Origin: Liolophura sinensis
Taxonomy: Eukaryota > Mollusca > Polyplacophora > Chitonida > Chitonidae
Reading direction: 5' to 3'
DNA: 64,000 nucleotides
NCBI RefSeq assembly: GCF_032854445.1
Contig: NC_088295.1
Coordinates: 33,572,510 to 33,636,509, forward strand
The translations under genes and the position numbers were made by a program. Below are positions 43,444-56,099 of this stretch, piece by piece (position 1 is the stretch's first letter; each line of letters starts with the position of its first letter). The notes under the pieces were generated by a model that saw only the letters and a program-made list of their open reading frames with translations, searched no databases and was not told the DNA's origin.

Positions 43444-44261
43444 TTACCACTCCATGTGCCTTTCCAATACCAGCAGTTTATTGGCCAGAGGAGCAGGCCT
43501 CCCGAGATTCCTGATCACATCCAAACGAACAAAGTATCAGGCAATGAACATAAGCTAGTCATTAATAACCATATAAGTCATCACAATAAGCGACAAAGAC
43601 TTCGTAATCATTTCAGAGCCACTCTTCATTGAATTTGCCGTGTTTATGCGCACCAAGACGGGTATCACTCAGAAGCAATAAGTCTACGTGCTGTCAATCC
43701 GCAACACTGTAATCTTTGAAATATTTTGATATATTCAGTGCTTTATTAACAAATAACACATGATATCTAGAAGGATGAGAGTTAAATGTACTGATATTAA
43801 AGCCAACATAACTCACGCCAGGGTATGGAAAAACATATCCCTAAGTCAAAAGTGTTCAAACTAACATCCAGGTTTCTTACGCCGTTACATGCATTTTCAT
43901 CCATTGGTATCATTCGTTGGTTTAATGCTGCTTAAACAAAGGTTTGGCAGTGCAGGGTGGAGCCAAGTAATATGACATTGGTTAAAGCTAAATCGGCTGG
44001 TTATAGTAGTTTTTCCATTCCTTTTTAAAAACATTCTACAGCATTTAATTTATGTGCCATCAAAAGTCCAAAGTTCAACTAACAATTCATGAAAGACCTC
44101 CTACAATGGGCTATAAAGCTTAATTGACAACTGTATCACAGATCAAAGTCCATTGTAACCAGAGAGATTGTACCCAACATGTTATATGTCTGCATTAAGC
44201 AGACCAAACTTGTTCACCAGAGAAAGTGATTGACTAAATTGTACCAGCGGTGAATGTCCAA

Positions 44262-44332
44262 ACTGTGTGGCTCAGTGTTAAATGGTTGTTTACTGAGGAC
44301 ACAAGTGGTCAAATCCCAGACCAGCCACGATT
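44262..44332 (+). other. Possible tRNA-like SINE head
   Basis: GTGTGGCTCAGTGTTAAATG contains a box A-like TGGCTCAGTG. About 40 bases later, GTGGTCAAATCCCAGACC resembles box B. The end GCCACG could pair with the start GTGGC. No SINE core or tail follows, so this would be an isolated or very old copy. Confidence 0.35.
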
Positions 44333-47300
44333 AATGAAGAATCGATATTAAGTACATTTGTTCTCAATCCCCGAAAACCTGAAGATGGGGAGCCCAGTCC
44401 GTATATCGTTCTATCTGCCTGACCTATATTGCGTGCTAAAACCCGTTTGTTCTTGAGCAGTTGTTTAATCATTTTGTGCAAAGCCTAGTTTTATAACTTA
44501 TGAATAGCAATGTTTTGTTTTCAAATCGGCCGAAGTACTTCTTTCAACTTCCGGCAGTAGTTATCTAATAGTATGTCCTGGGAATAAAGGAAACATACTT
44601 ATGCCCATTATTCAACGAGTTGGCAGATCATAAGTAGTGGATGATTTCCCACTTCTAATTCTTGACAGCTGGAAACCATGACCGGTCTTATGAAACTGGT
44701 CCCTACATACACGCTAAGAGTTGAAAATTGCTCGGATTCAAATGCAGCTTATTTTGAAAATAGGAACTATTTTTAAAACACAAATCCGCATTTTTTCTAA
44801 AGAGAAAATATCACTGTAGCTATAATAGTGTTCTGAAATAGTGACATATACTCTATCAAAGCCTTTTGGGCGTCATATCGATTTTGTGAAACGGGCAACT
44901 GAGACCACTTGGCCTCGCCTTCAGGGGCTCTGACAGTGCTCGTTTTTCATTATGGAGTCCCGGACCACTGAAGCCTAGCCATAGCCTATGTCTAGACACA
45001 AGTAGAACATTGCCAAAATCTAACGGCAAACATATCTTGGTCAAACTTCTCGATCGATCATGCAATTTCCCCGTATTAATTTTGGCTTTCAGACGTATCA
45101 TATCTGTCTATTGTGTCCAGAGACAAATCGCGTTTGCTTCATTCTACCACTCCCAACGTAATACTGATATTTGAACACAGATAGCATTGACGATGGAATT
45201 TTGTCTGCATTCGGCAGTCTGGATTTCACACATTACAACTGTCAATTGTTATCATGTATAACCCCCGTATTATGACAGCTAAAATGTCATTAGTAAACCA
45301 AAACTATGTATGCTAACTGATGACGTCAAAAGTAAAAAAATATGCCTTGCTGAAAATGAATCGTAATTTTTTTAACAACATGGTATCAATAGCTTATTAC
45401 GCAAATCCCTAAACACTCGTCGAAATGTTTTGTCTGTCTTCTGGGTATACGATGCAGTCAGTTCGATAAAAAAATATTATGTAAGAAACAGAGTGAATGT
45501 AATATGTAGTGCAGGGAGGTAGAAAAGAGAAATGCAATTAAACTACATTATCGAATTTTCTGCAGAGGACAGCTCTGCAGATACATTAGCACTGATGCGC
45601 ACACCTAAAAAGCATTCGCAAAGAATAAATTGCACACATTTCAGACCCGGCTAAGCAGCATTCAAGTTGCTTTTATTACAAAGAGAGTGTTTATAGTATG
45701 CGCATCTGAGGATTGTAAACCTGCCAGAAGTTGGCCGGGATCTACATGCCTCGTCCAGGCTCGGGGATTAGACAGCTAGCTGAGGCAGAAGATGACAAGA
45801 GAGGGCTGATTCCAGCTCAGATCGCCTCTCTTCTACCAGGGGCCAGTTTAAAACTTAGACCTAGGACCTGTCCTAACCGAGCAAATCTAATTGTAGTTTT
45901 GGTGATTTGCTGCCTTGACGCTGACACTAGTTCCCCTGTAATTGCTAAGGCAGACTGAATGTCGTGATGTTTCGGCCAGTACAGGGCTGCAGTACAATTT
46001 CTGTTTGATTGCAGAGTTTAGCAAATGATCTGGGAGTTAATTTCGGAGCCCTGATTCATTTTCATGAAGTATCACCCAGCTATTGGTGCCGGACGATTGT
46101 AACAAGGTAAATGTAAGATTAAGGTCCACTGGGTGTCTAGGGCAGCCTGTACTTAACTGGGGGCTGCTCAACTATAACAAGGAGAAATTGCAGAAATGTA
46201 AAATACAGAGGAGCCAAATGGTACCACGTCATCAGAGCTATGTACAAACTTTTCTCCTTGAAAAGGTTAATACTATGCATTTAAAGACTCCATTTTGGTC
46301 AATACCCAATTTTAATGTCTTAGCTATACTTAATCCGTTTGTTCTGTTTGCTAAGAATGTCTGGAAAAGTTCGTGGCTGAAAGTTTGACATAAATCTTTG
46401 CAAACATGCCAAATCGCCTTGACTTTCAACATGTCTCAGACATATTATAAAACTAACAATTTCCCTTTTCTTACATTAAAATATGCTGAATTTTGAGAAC
46501 ATAAGATTGCACAGTCAATTGTGCAATAAATTTATCATGTCTCTTGTTGGCGGCCCATTCCTGACATTCTATATTTTCTGCAGTTAAACCAGTCGTTATG
46601 AACCGTTGCGAAAGCCATTGTTCAGACGCATTACTGGTAACACGTCTGCTTATAGTTGCGATCATACTGACATTGTCCCTAAGAAGAGTGGTTCGTTCCA
46701 TAGCAAGAACAACAGGATATATTTCAAAGGCAAGAGCATTTTGGAATGAGCTCAAATGAGTAATTTTATCTAACAATATCTGTACAGAAGCTTTGTAACA
46801 AAGCCAACGAATTTTATCTAGTATCAAACACAAATGAAGCCTTCAACATGAGACACACGTGTATAGTGAACAAGTGAAGATATGGAAGTACAAGAATGAT
46901 TTAGCACCAAGGCACGTCATCTTACTTCTTATTATTTGACGTGTACTTGTGGTCAGACAGTCCTAGTGGATTCCCCAGCCATTCATGGCATCGCAAACCC
47001 GTCATTCATTGGCACATATCGCGCGCAAATCTGCGATCTGTCTCGTCTCCTTTTTATCAATGGACAGTTTTTCTAATTGCCAGTGGAGCAGAATACCGGT
47101 GTCAGTTTCTGGCGTACCTTCCACTTCTGCAGTACTCTGAAGAACGTCCAGAAAGTGTTGGGGGCACGCTGCGGTGGCTGCCTAGAAGCTCCTACGTTGT
47201 GCGATAGCCAAAATTTGTTCTTAATCGTGCGATCTCAACCATTGCCTTCCCAAAAGCCTGTCTGATAAGAATTTGTCAGATTCTCAAGCAGTTGATGTTG

Positions 47301-47882
47301 TTGGAGAGAAAGCTCGTAAACAAGGGTGCTGATCTATCTAAATCACCAGAAGTGACAGATTTGGTAATGTAGCGCGCGCGTGTGTTGTAAAGGCCGATTA
47401 TGAACATTTAGAATTCCAAGAAAGTAAACATATTTTGTCTTCGTGTATATAAATCGGGCAGTCAATAAACTTTGCTTGTGTGGAAGACAAGTAGTGATGC
47501 AGACACTCCAGGCGCCAGGCGGCCTGATTGGTGGCCGATCGAGTATCTTGACCAAAGGAACGCTATCTTCAAAACCAATTAGTAGGTCTGATGTACGCTT
47601 GCCCTGTTCATTTGCCGTACAAATTGCCGAAAAGCGCGGTATCTAGTCCAACTTACTGACAGTAAGAAGCTGTCGGCGTAGAATACATAAGAAAGGGCAT
47701 ACAACAACCTTTGGCTGTGAACACCAACGACGTCAGGTTAGGTCCTTCACTAAACGTTCTTACATAAAACTAAAGCTGAAGATTGCAATCCATCGCCAAC
47801 AAATCCCCCACATGCCAGCCGACATACGTATCAGAAGTTGGTATAACTCATGTACTTCTTAGTAGTTACGATAGTTATATAG
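44333..47882. other. Unassigned noncoding stretch
   Basis: ORFs up to 120 codons (46471-46833, minus; 46083-46388, plus) with no recognised motif. No tandem repeat or SINE signature. Confidence 0.4.
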
Positions 47883-47975
47883 CTCTGTCCGGTTTCCTCA
47901 CACCATAATGCTGGCCGCCGTCGAATAAGTGGAATATTCTTGAATACGGCATAAAACATCAATCAAATAAATAAA
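47883..47975 (+). mobile_element. 5'-truncated SINE
   Basis: Carries GGTTTCCTCACACCATAATG, CTGGCCGCCGTCGAATAAGT, GGAATATTCTTGAATACGGC and ATAAAACATCAATCAAATAA with an AAATAAATA tail: the 3' half of the same SINE. A 7-bp TATATAG on both sides (47876-47882 and 47976-47982) may be the duplication, though such a short AT-rich match could be chance. Confidence 0.88.
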
Positions 47976-47982
47976 TATATAG

Positions 47983-49969
47983 TGTGGATTCCACACAATG
48001 TGTCGCCACACAGCTGAAGGATATTTAACGTGGTTCAGTTATTGCACACCCTAAGTGATCAACTGTACAAGGGACTCGTCCAAGTAACAAGATATTTGTT
48101 GCTTTGAGTTCTGCTCCCCCACATGTGGCCGATTGCACGCACTTTTTCCAAGATTGGCCAAGGAATCCGAATGCTTCAATCATTTAGATATGCCTGCACA
48201 AAAGTACATATCGCTGAAAAGTCGGACACATTTGATGAGGTTTGTTTCTATAACCCGTAGTTGTGCTGCTCAAAGAATATCTAGTTACCGTAGTCTGCAA
48301 CAAACGATTACATGTCTGACTTACAACAGACAATTACATGTCTGACTTTTCCTCCTGGATGAATATATACACTTATGTTCCATGACATTCATACCGTTGT
48401 CCAAATATGACTTGACAAATATGACGTTTTGTGCAATTGTTCAAGGTCTCAGGTTTCATACAAATGAAACATTGAACGTAAAACAGCCATGAAATAGATG
48501 ATTAAGTTCGTGCAGACGAGCATTTCATAAGCAAAGGAAACCTCAATGCAAGGAGGAAAATCACCATTGTTTAGTGGCAAGTAACCAGAGTACAGATGTA
48601 TCTATGTGTTGAAACAGACATTTGCATAGCAGTCGTCAAACAAAACGGATGTTCCCGGTCAATAATCACAGAACCAATTCCCAAAATGACGTTGAATGAA
48701 GACAAACCACCAAAGAACTAAGAAAGTACAAAATTAGAACGGAATCTTACATGCGAAATCATACATGCGGAATCATGAACCTCAATGTTTGTCATACTAG
48801 TGGAACGCAAGCTACCTCCAGTTGAATGTACTTCATGCCACGCCGTCTGCAACTTACTGCCAGCAATTCCTTGTCCGAGGCTGAGATACAACTAAACCGG
48901 AAAGGATATTCACGTAAGTCGAGATCACGTTTCAGAGCGAGTTTTCATGTTACACGATAAACTTGTGTTCACGTGTCAGTCCTATCATTTTGAAGAAAAA
49001 GCACGCTGAGAAACGGGATTACCCATTGCATGAACTAGGTGCCAAACATATGGTGTCGTAGTTGTTGAAATATTATTTCTGAACGAGTAAATGATTACAA
49101 CCTATGTGAATTAAAGAATGCGATTATCGTCCTCCAAGATGTTTTTCTCTTATGAGTAAATTTATGACAACAAAAAGTTACATTGCTAGCAGTTGAACCA
49201 TTCACTGCCCCTGAATTCTGATGTGACTACCATTTACTCTTATAATGTTGCTGTTATATGCATTGAAATTCAATCTGCTTCTGAAAGATCGAGCTGACAT
49301 GTTCATACACATAATGTTTAAGGCTAAATTTACTGACGTGTTCCTGACGTATTACAATACCATTTGTTCATTTAAAATTTTTATCAATGCTTTTTAACGC
49401 CTCTCTCTCTATATCTTCACTCCATTTCTGGTGGTGATACCGTCAGGGCATGTTTACTCAGTGCTTCTGACAAATTACAAAATAGTAATCACTCTTTAAA
49501 ATTGGGCCCACCAAGGGTCAAACAGTTAACAGACATCAGATGTGAGTGCGTCCATGAAAGCTTGAGGCTTAGCCCTTTGCCACGCCGCCTTCTGGGTAAC
49601 GTTGCAAAGTTGTTAAAACTCCTGGCATAAATCAAAGTGGCGACATCTATTACATAATACAAACAAACGTTTATGTATTACATAAGATGTTATCAGTGCT
49701 TGTAATGTTCATGTCGTCTTATCTGCCCCCTAGTTTGCCTAATTATCAACATACTTTTTGCTAACACAACCAAACATGTTTGTATGCTATCGAATCTCTC
49801 TGTTGTATATGTAGGTTACGCCGTAATTCCCACTCCATGGACGTAGATGGCATCGAAATAGCCACTGTCATTCCGAAAACTTCAAAATAGGCAATCGGGT
49901 TACTCATTAGGCGTATCGACTAACAAATTAAGGGTATAGGCCGATAGAGCTCTGTCCAGTACACTGCAT
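47983..49969. other. Noncoding stretch with one small duplication
   Basis: The only structure seen is a 26-bp tandem duplication at 48298-48349 (core ATTACATGTCTGACTT, two copies). No gene recognised. Confidence 0.5.
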
Positions 49970-50505
49970 CACAGCACAGGGCGTCGTACCTCTAGTCTTC
50001 GGCCTGACGTTCAAGCACAAGGTGTCGTGTCCCTAGTCTCCGAAATGGCATTCTGGTACAAGCATCGTGTCTCTAGTCTTCAACATGGCGTTCTAAGGCA
50101 TGACGACGTGTCTTTAGTCTTCGGCATGATGATCTACCAGAGGGCGTCGTATCTCTATCTTCAACTTGACGTTCTAATACAGGGCGTCGAGTGTCCAGTC
50201 TTCGACATGACGTTCAGGTAAAGAGCTTCGTGTCTAGTCGTCGACAGGGCATTCTGGCACAGAGCGTCGTGTCTCTAGTCTTAAGCATGACGTTCTAGCA
50301 CATGACGTCGTGTCTGTATTCTTCGACATGACGTTCTAGCACATGACGTCGTGCCTCTAGTCTTCGACATGACGTTCTAGCACGTGACGTCGTGTATTTA
50401 ATCTTTGACTTGACCTTCTGGCACATGACGTCGTGTCTCCGGTCTTCGACATGACATTATCCGCGCAGGGCGTCGTATCTGTAGTCTTCAGCAGGAGATT
50501 CCAGT
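49970..50505 (+). repeat. 41-bp minisatellite
   Basis: About 13 units, period 41 bp, built from GACGTCGTGTCTCTAGTCTT and CGACATGACGTTCTAGCACA. The best-preserved units are at about 50,260-50,440; the edges are more variable. Confidence 0.92.
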
Positions 50506-53500
50506 TAGGCAACAGTTTAAATGTCATTATAAAGACTGGCCTTTATCAAGAAGGTGCCATCCTGATTTTTTCGTGATGAAAAAGACAATCATATATCAAC
50601 CCACAATCATGACAGTTCAAGGTAAATAATCGTAAAATAAAACACAACAGAGATCAGAGTAAAACCACGGTAGAGGCGCCAGTGCAACAGCTGGCAAATG
50701 GTCACAGGTAACAAGGAGATATTACAAACTAATGAAATAATCAAATGTTTTTGTTTGTCTATCGACTTGTCTTAACAAGCCATAACAAAAGCTATACCCT
50801 ATAAATATCGTTGATGACAGGTACACGTACTCTTATCTAAATACTTAATATGATGCATAAATATTATTAATATCAATCCCAAGACACAAGTCAGTAAATA
50901 AATAACCCCACGTTCTAGTCTTATTTATATACAACCGAGTTTAATGGCGGCCCTTAAAACTGTCATTTTATTAACTGAGAGGTCAAACAAGCTTATATAT
51001 ATATACATACCCCTGAATCAGCTACTTTTTGTGGGCAGGGATATATTAAGAAGTATACAACTTCTTTAACTTTGTTTAACAAATGACACTCATTACCGGT
51101 GACTAATTATATCGTTTGTGCAAAACACATCTGTCTGCAACACACTAAAGGCGCACCTTTATAGACTGGGGAGTCTTATATGTGGTCATACCAAGTCTGC
51201 CTGAGATAGTATGAAAAGCAGCCTATTGTTAAACCGGAGTAGGCGGACGAATTGTGTTTTTAGCACTGAATACATAAACAGAAAATTTATTAATAGCCAT
51301 TGGAGGAGATAACCACATTTTATCGTCGCCCTGATGTCGGTGAATGGTTGTGGTATAGCTGGTGGTGGATATACTGGTGTGGCTGAGCTAGCTGAAATTA
51401 TCAGATTGCTTGGCGCGTGTCACAGGAAGGCTACACTATAGCCTAAGTATTTTATAAGGTATATGTACTTAACTGCGCACTTCTGCCGATTTTTCGGAGA
51501 CCGTTTATGAAGCGATGTAGGTCACAAAAAACATCTGTCTATTGGATAGCTTGCACTCAGTTGCTCCTGACTCTGTCTCGCTCTCAGATAGTTATGTAAC
51601 TCTTCCCTGTGTGCCATTTTCTTCCTGTTTGTGGATGATCCGCTTGAAGCCAACCGCAATAATTGATTCACTGACTTAATTTCAGTGAAGTTTAAACTTC
51701 CGAATCTCTGACTTCACAAAACTGGACACGGTATAATCCAAGAAATTTACCAAGCCTGTCCAAACGTTGGAAAACAGCAATAAGGGTTGTACAGAACAGC
51801 TTGTGATGTTTTCATTACTGCCATATGAATTATATAAATGTATAAATGCTTGACATGCCATAAAGATTTAAAAGTAAACCACAAACGATTCCGCGGCTAA
51901 TATATAAAATGAGTGTGGGATTTCACTGTATGTAGTATACGTCCTTACATTCAAACTGTTGTAATATTGACATTACCGCACCATAAATCAAGGTTGCCAT
52001 TCCCTGCTATGTCGTAAGGTACATTTTATATCTCACTGTTCAGTTGATATCGTTTATACAACCTTTCAAATATTGATGAAGTAAAACCCCGATGAAGTCA
52101 AGGAATGTCAAGAACGCTTTAAATAACTCTCCAGTCAAGAGGGTAAATCTGACTTCATGCGAAGCGGTAAAAGTTCATTCGAAACTCGATGAATTATTGT
52201 TAGCTGTCAGAGATTAAGTGCGGCCTTAGAAATATTACAGATATATCGTGGCGAGCATTAGAATGGCATTGTGCACGTGTATGAGCTGGGGATACTGGTG
52301 GGTCTTATTGGTGCACATGATGTACATTTTTGTCTAGAGTCCATCACCACACCAATCATATCATAGACTGTTACACTGAATAGTGTGAGCTTAAGGAATC
52401 GGTACATTTATTATTTCAGTATCGACATGGACAGGCAATCTGTGGATTGGACGGGTCTCATTTTTCGTGGGGCCGCGACAATGATCGGCCGATGGCATTC
52501 GTGGTCATTTGTACATTGGTTAAAGACCACTTGTATTCCATCAATATCGTATGCATGTCGGTACGTTAAATGTGTGCATGTGTGTGTGTGTGTATGCGCG
52601 GCAGGGGAGGAGGGGAGTGCGTGTGCCTGTGCACATGTGGCGTTTAAAACAAATCAAACGAATAAATAAACGTAATACACGGTTTTTAACGTCTGTGATT
52701 GCTTTCCTGGAGTTGACATCCACCAAGCATATAAAGGTGGCTGTCGGTGCATGGATCTTGGTTATTCGTCACATTGCATCGATCAGACAGCCTACATCAG
52801 CATCATTCTTACCATCGAGTCGCTCGTCGCCTATCACCATGGTCGCCACCAGCTACTTCCGATCCCCCCACAACTCCCACGACCTCGGTGATTCTCAACA
52901 CAGCTTCTGGAATCTCAGCAGCATGGGATTTTTGGCGATAAAATACAAATAATCTGGGATAGAATGTGGAACCAGAAATATGGTCAAATAAACCTTGCAG
53001 TGTCCTAGTCGCTGGCGAAACTCTCTGTACACAAAAAAGTTGGTCGTCGGGAAGACGTTTCGTTCGAGGTTGTTTGGATCTGTGTGAACACTGCCAGATC
53101 AACATATTAAATTCTCCAAATTGTTGATTTGCTCTTGGGTTTTACATAAACAGCGGATCCTATCAGAGTTTAGATATTTACAGAGTTCTGAGCCCATATC
53201 GTATCGGCATATCTGCGCCAGTAGGCACACCGTGCCGCCAAGAATGTTACGGGCAGAAACAGCTTGATGATTGACAGATTCAGTTGTACTCTATTTACGC
53301 TTTTGACAGGGGCAACAGTTCTAATAGGATTATTTCTCGCCGTGTGAACTGGGTGCAGACTATTTTAGGGATGTGGAGAACGATTGCGTCTAATTGCATT
53401 GCAGGAATCAACCGTCTCTCGTGTACGTGATTCCTATGCCTCAGACGGCTGGCTTCGGGGCAAAGGTATGCATTGACACCAGCAGACGTATACATAGCAA

Positions 53501-54949
53501 TGGATGCAACAGATCTGCCATGCCAACAAGTGGCTGTGTACTTGTTCAAGTTAGGAACTCATTTACCAGTGCAAGCCAACTTAATACCAATTATTGTGGC
53601 GTGTAAATGAAATGGTGGAGTTGCTCCACCTGGAGAAGACATTAATAACTAATAGGATCCAACATATTGTTAGACAAGGAGACAGGAATGCTCTTTGCCT
53701 TCTGATTTCTTCTGCTGGCCAAGCCTCCATAGTAAATCGATACAGTTTGATACAGTTATTTTAAGTTTTTTTTTTAAATTATAGCTTAAATAAACTTCTA
53801 AAACTTTGAATTTTAGAATATAATTGGACGTTGGTTTAACGAGTTTTCCACCCTGTGAGCTACTCTCAGCAGATAGGTGTGGTTTTGTGTTAGTACATGA
53901 TTTGGTATAGGCCTACGTTATATTTACAGACTTTAATGGGAGTTCAGTGTACTGTTCTGGATTAGCGTATTTAGGAAGAGTCATGCAGTAGCTGGATTTG
54001 GCGAATCCACCGAGACTTCCTTGAGGTCTGGATGTACCGTCCAAGATGAGTTGTTGTGTAGCGCCGAGATGCGTCAGAATGTTTTCTTCCCGGTTCCACA
54101 GTCCCTGTGTTGTTGACCGTATTTCGACGGAAAGGACAAGACAAAGGAAGACCTCCCGAACTTCTGCTGTGCCCCGAGATCAAAAGAGTTGTTGTTCAGT
54201 CAACAAAAGTATTCAGAAAGAGCGATAAAAGATTGAGTTGTCAAAACACGCGCACGACAAAGACGATTTGCTATAGAATTGTCCAATAAAGTTAAGGGGA
54301 AAAGGAGAATTTACAGGAACTTCGGATAAGAATAGGAGGCCGGAAATGTATAATCCATCACGCACGCGCAAGTAAGTAGAAGCTGTCAAACATGGGTAAG
54401 TTAACAATTATATTGTCTCAACAGAGACTGGAGTGAGAGTTGAATGAAAACCAGAACACGACATCGGATCCGACTCGGACAGGAAATAGGCATACTGGTA
54501 GGCGTTGGTCATGTGAGAAACTCATGTTGCCAGAATTCAACGTTTAACAAGATAAAGAACAAAAATTTATAAAAAATGTCACTAATTTTCCATGTTATTA
54601 GCAAGCAGTCTGATTCGTCTGCACATCAACACCTCCACACCGCCGGCTAAAATTTTGCACGTCAAATAACTTTTCGCTCTAGCAGCTTGCGAAATGAGAA
54701 CGTAAATGTTTACTTTGCTTGGTACTTTTCTCACATTTCTTGTTATGTATACAAACAGCCCAAATGTCGTGCGTGGTAAGAAACGAAGCATTCGAATGTT
54801 TGGAACACAAACAGAAATACAACCGTTGCTGTGTAAGTTGGTGGCCGCTTTGGCACCTCGCTACATTTCCTTGTATCAAGGTATATTACGACACTTCCTG
54901 TTTGCGCTGATAAGATTCTAACCACAAAAAAGCGAACACGGGACGAGCG
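50506..54949. other. Unassigned noncoding stretch
   Basis: ORFs up to 133 codons (52551-52952, plus) with no recognised motif. There is a short TG-rich patch near 52,575-52,595. Nothing else is supportable. Confidence 0.4.
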
Positions 54950-55224
54950 CCAATTCTTCTTACCTATGCGGACACTGACTTAAATATCAGCTCTTTAAGA
55001 CCGGAGAAATGAGGTAGAGAACATTGGAGCACCCAGCGCACTGATGTGCTATTGGTCTGTAATATTTACATGACGTTGTAGGTCAAGCAGTAATTCTTCT
55101 TACCTATGCATTGACTTAAACATCAGCTCTTTAAGACTGTGAAAATGAGATAGAGAACTTAGGAGCATTCCGCACACCGATGTGCTGCTTGTCTGGAATA
55201 TATATACATGACGTTGTAGATCAA
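54950..55224 (+). repeat. Tandem duplication, two diverged copies of about 135 bp
   Basis: Copy 1 (about 54950-55087) and copy 2 (about 55090-55224) share AATTCTTCTTACCTATGC, ATCAGCTCTTTAAGAC and ACATGACGTTGTAG in the same order, with moderate divergence and small indels. The SINE at 55225 was inserted at the end of copy 2. Confidence 0.88.
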
Positions 55225-55378
55225 TTTATTTATTTATTATTTGATTGGTGTTTTACGTTGTATTCAATGATATTTCAATTATACAACGGTGGCAAGCATT
55301 AAAGTGGGAAGAAACCGCGCAGAGCTCCCGGGAAACACATTAAAAACAGGTTGCTGCAGACCTTCCAACGTACGGCTG
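55225..55378 (-). mobile_element. 5'-truncated SINE with imperfect 15-bp target-site duplication
   Basis: Tail and core of the common SINE in older form (GATTGGTGTTTTACGTTGTA, TTATACAACGGTGGCAAGCA, CAGGTTGCTGCAGACCTTCC). It is flanked by GACGTTGTAGATCAA (55210-55224) and GACGCTGTAGATTAA (55379-55393), 13 of 15 bases identical. The tRNA head is absent. Confidence 0.88.
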
Positions 55379-55393
55379 GACGCTGTAGATTAA

Positions 55394-56099
55394 GTATAAA
55401 AGGTCACACTGTCAAGCATGGCCACAGTTGTGGAATTTATGTATACACGTACACTAACTTTTAGTACAAAGAACATGTATCTAAGCTAAGAGTTTCTTTT
55501 GCTTGTTTTGTTTCACTCCATAAAAGTCTGTTTAGCGTGGGATATATAAGTATCCAGGTGAACATTATATCTTTTCATTTCTTATCCCAAATACAAAGCA
55601 TTAATGATCCAATGGTATATCAGATAGGAATCTATGAAGTACAAATTTTAATAAACCTTATTTCATTTATATAATTATTTTTACGTACTGCTTAGGAGAT
55701 TTCATTCATAAGAAAGAGTTTGGTTTTATGTATGGTGGGAAAGGGAGTTCCAGGCGTAAACAACCGACATTTAACAAGAAATGAGAGTTTAAACAAAAGA
55801 GGATAACATAAACGACAACAGCACGCAAAGTAAAACCAGAACCAGAGACGCAGACAAATCCCACCCTTGCCAATTTACAACAGTTAGGTTTTAGTCTAGC
55901 TATTTAGTAATCATCACTGGTTTAGAATTGCTCATAATGCCGTGCTGTAATTACATTTTATAAACAATCACATGAAAACAATGCAAAGGTGCCATTCCAA
56001 AGGCACATGCACTGGATTTTCTGGTCTGATGTGAAACATTGATCCACAATGTCCATTGGTCACATACTGACATTGGTCACATAAAATTTTATTCTGATT
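55394..56099. other. Unassigned noncoding stretch
   Basis: No ORF of note and no repeat seen between the SINE and the hAT relic. Confidence 0.45.

Noticed and set aside
46471-46833. 120-codon minus-strand ORF
   Set aside because: No recognisable motif, no splice or promoter support; length is possible by chance.
49970-50505. Possible CRISPR array
   Set aside because: Units are contiguous and diverged with no unique spacers, and the genome is animal; it is a minisatellite.
52551-52952. 133-codon plus-strand ORF
   Set aside because: Begins in a TG-rich low-complexity patch, with no recognised motif.
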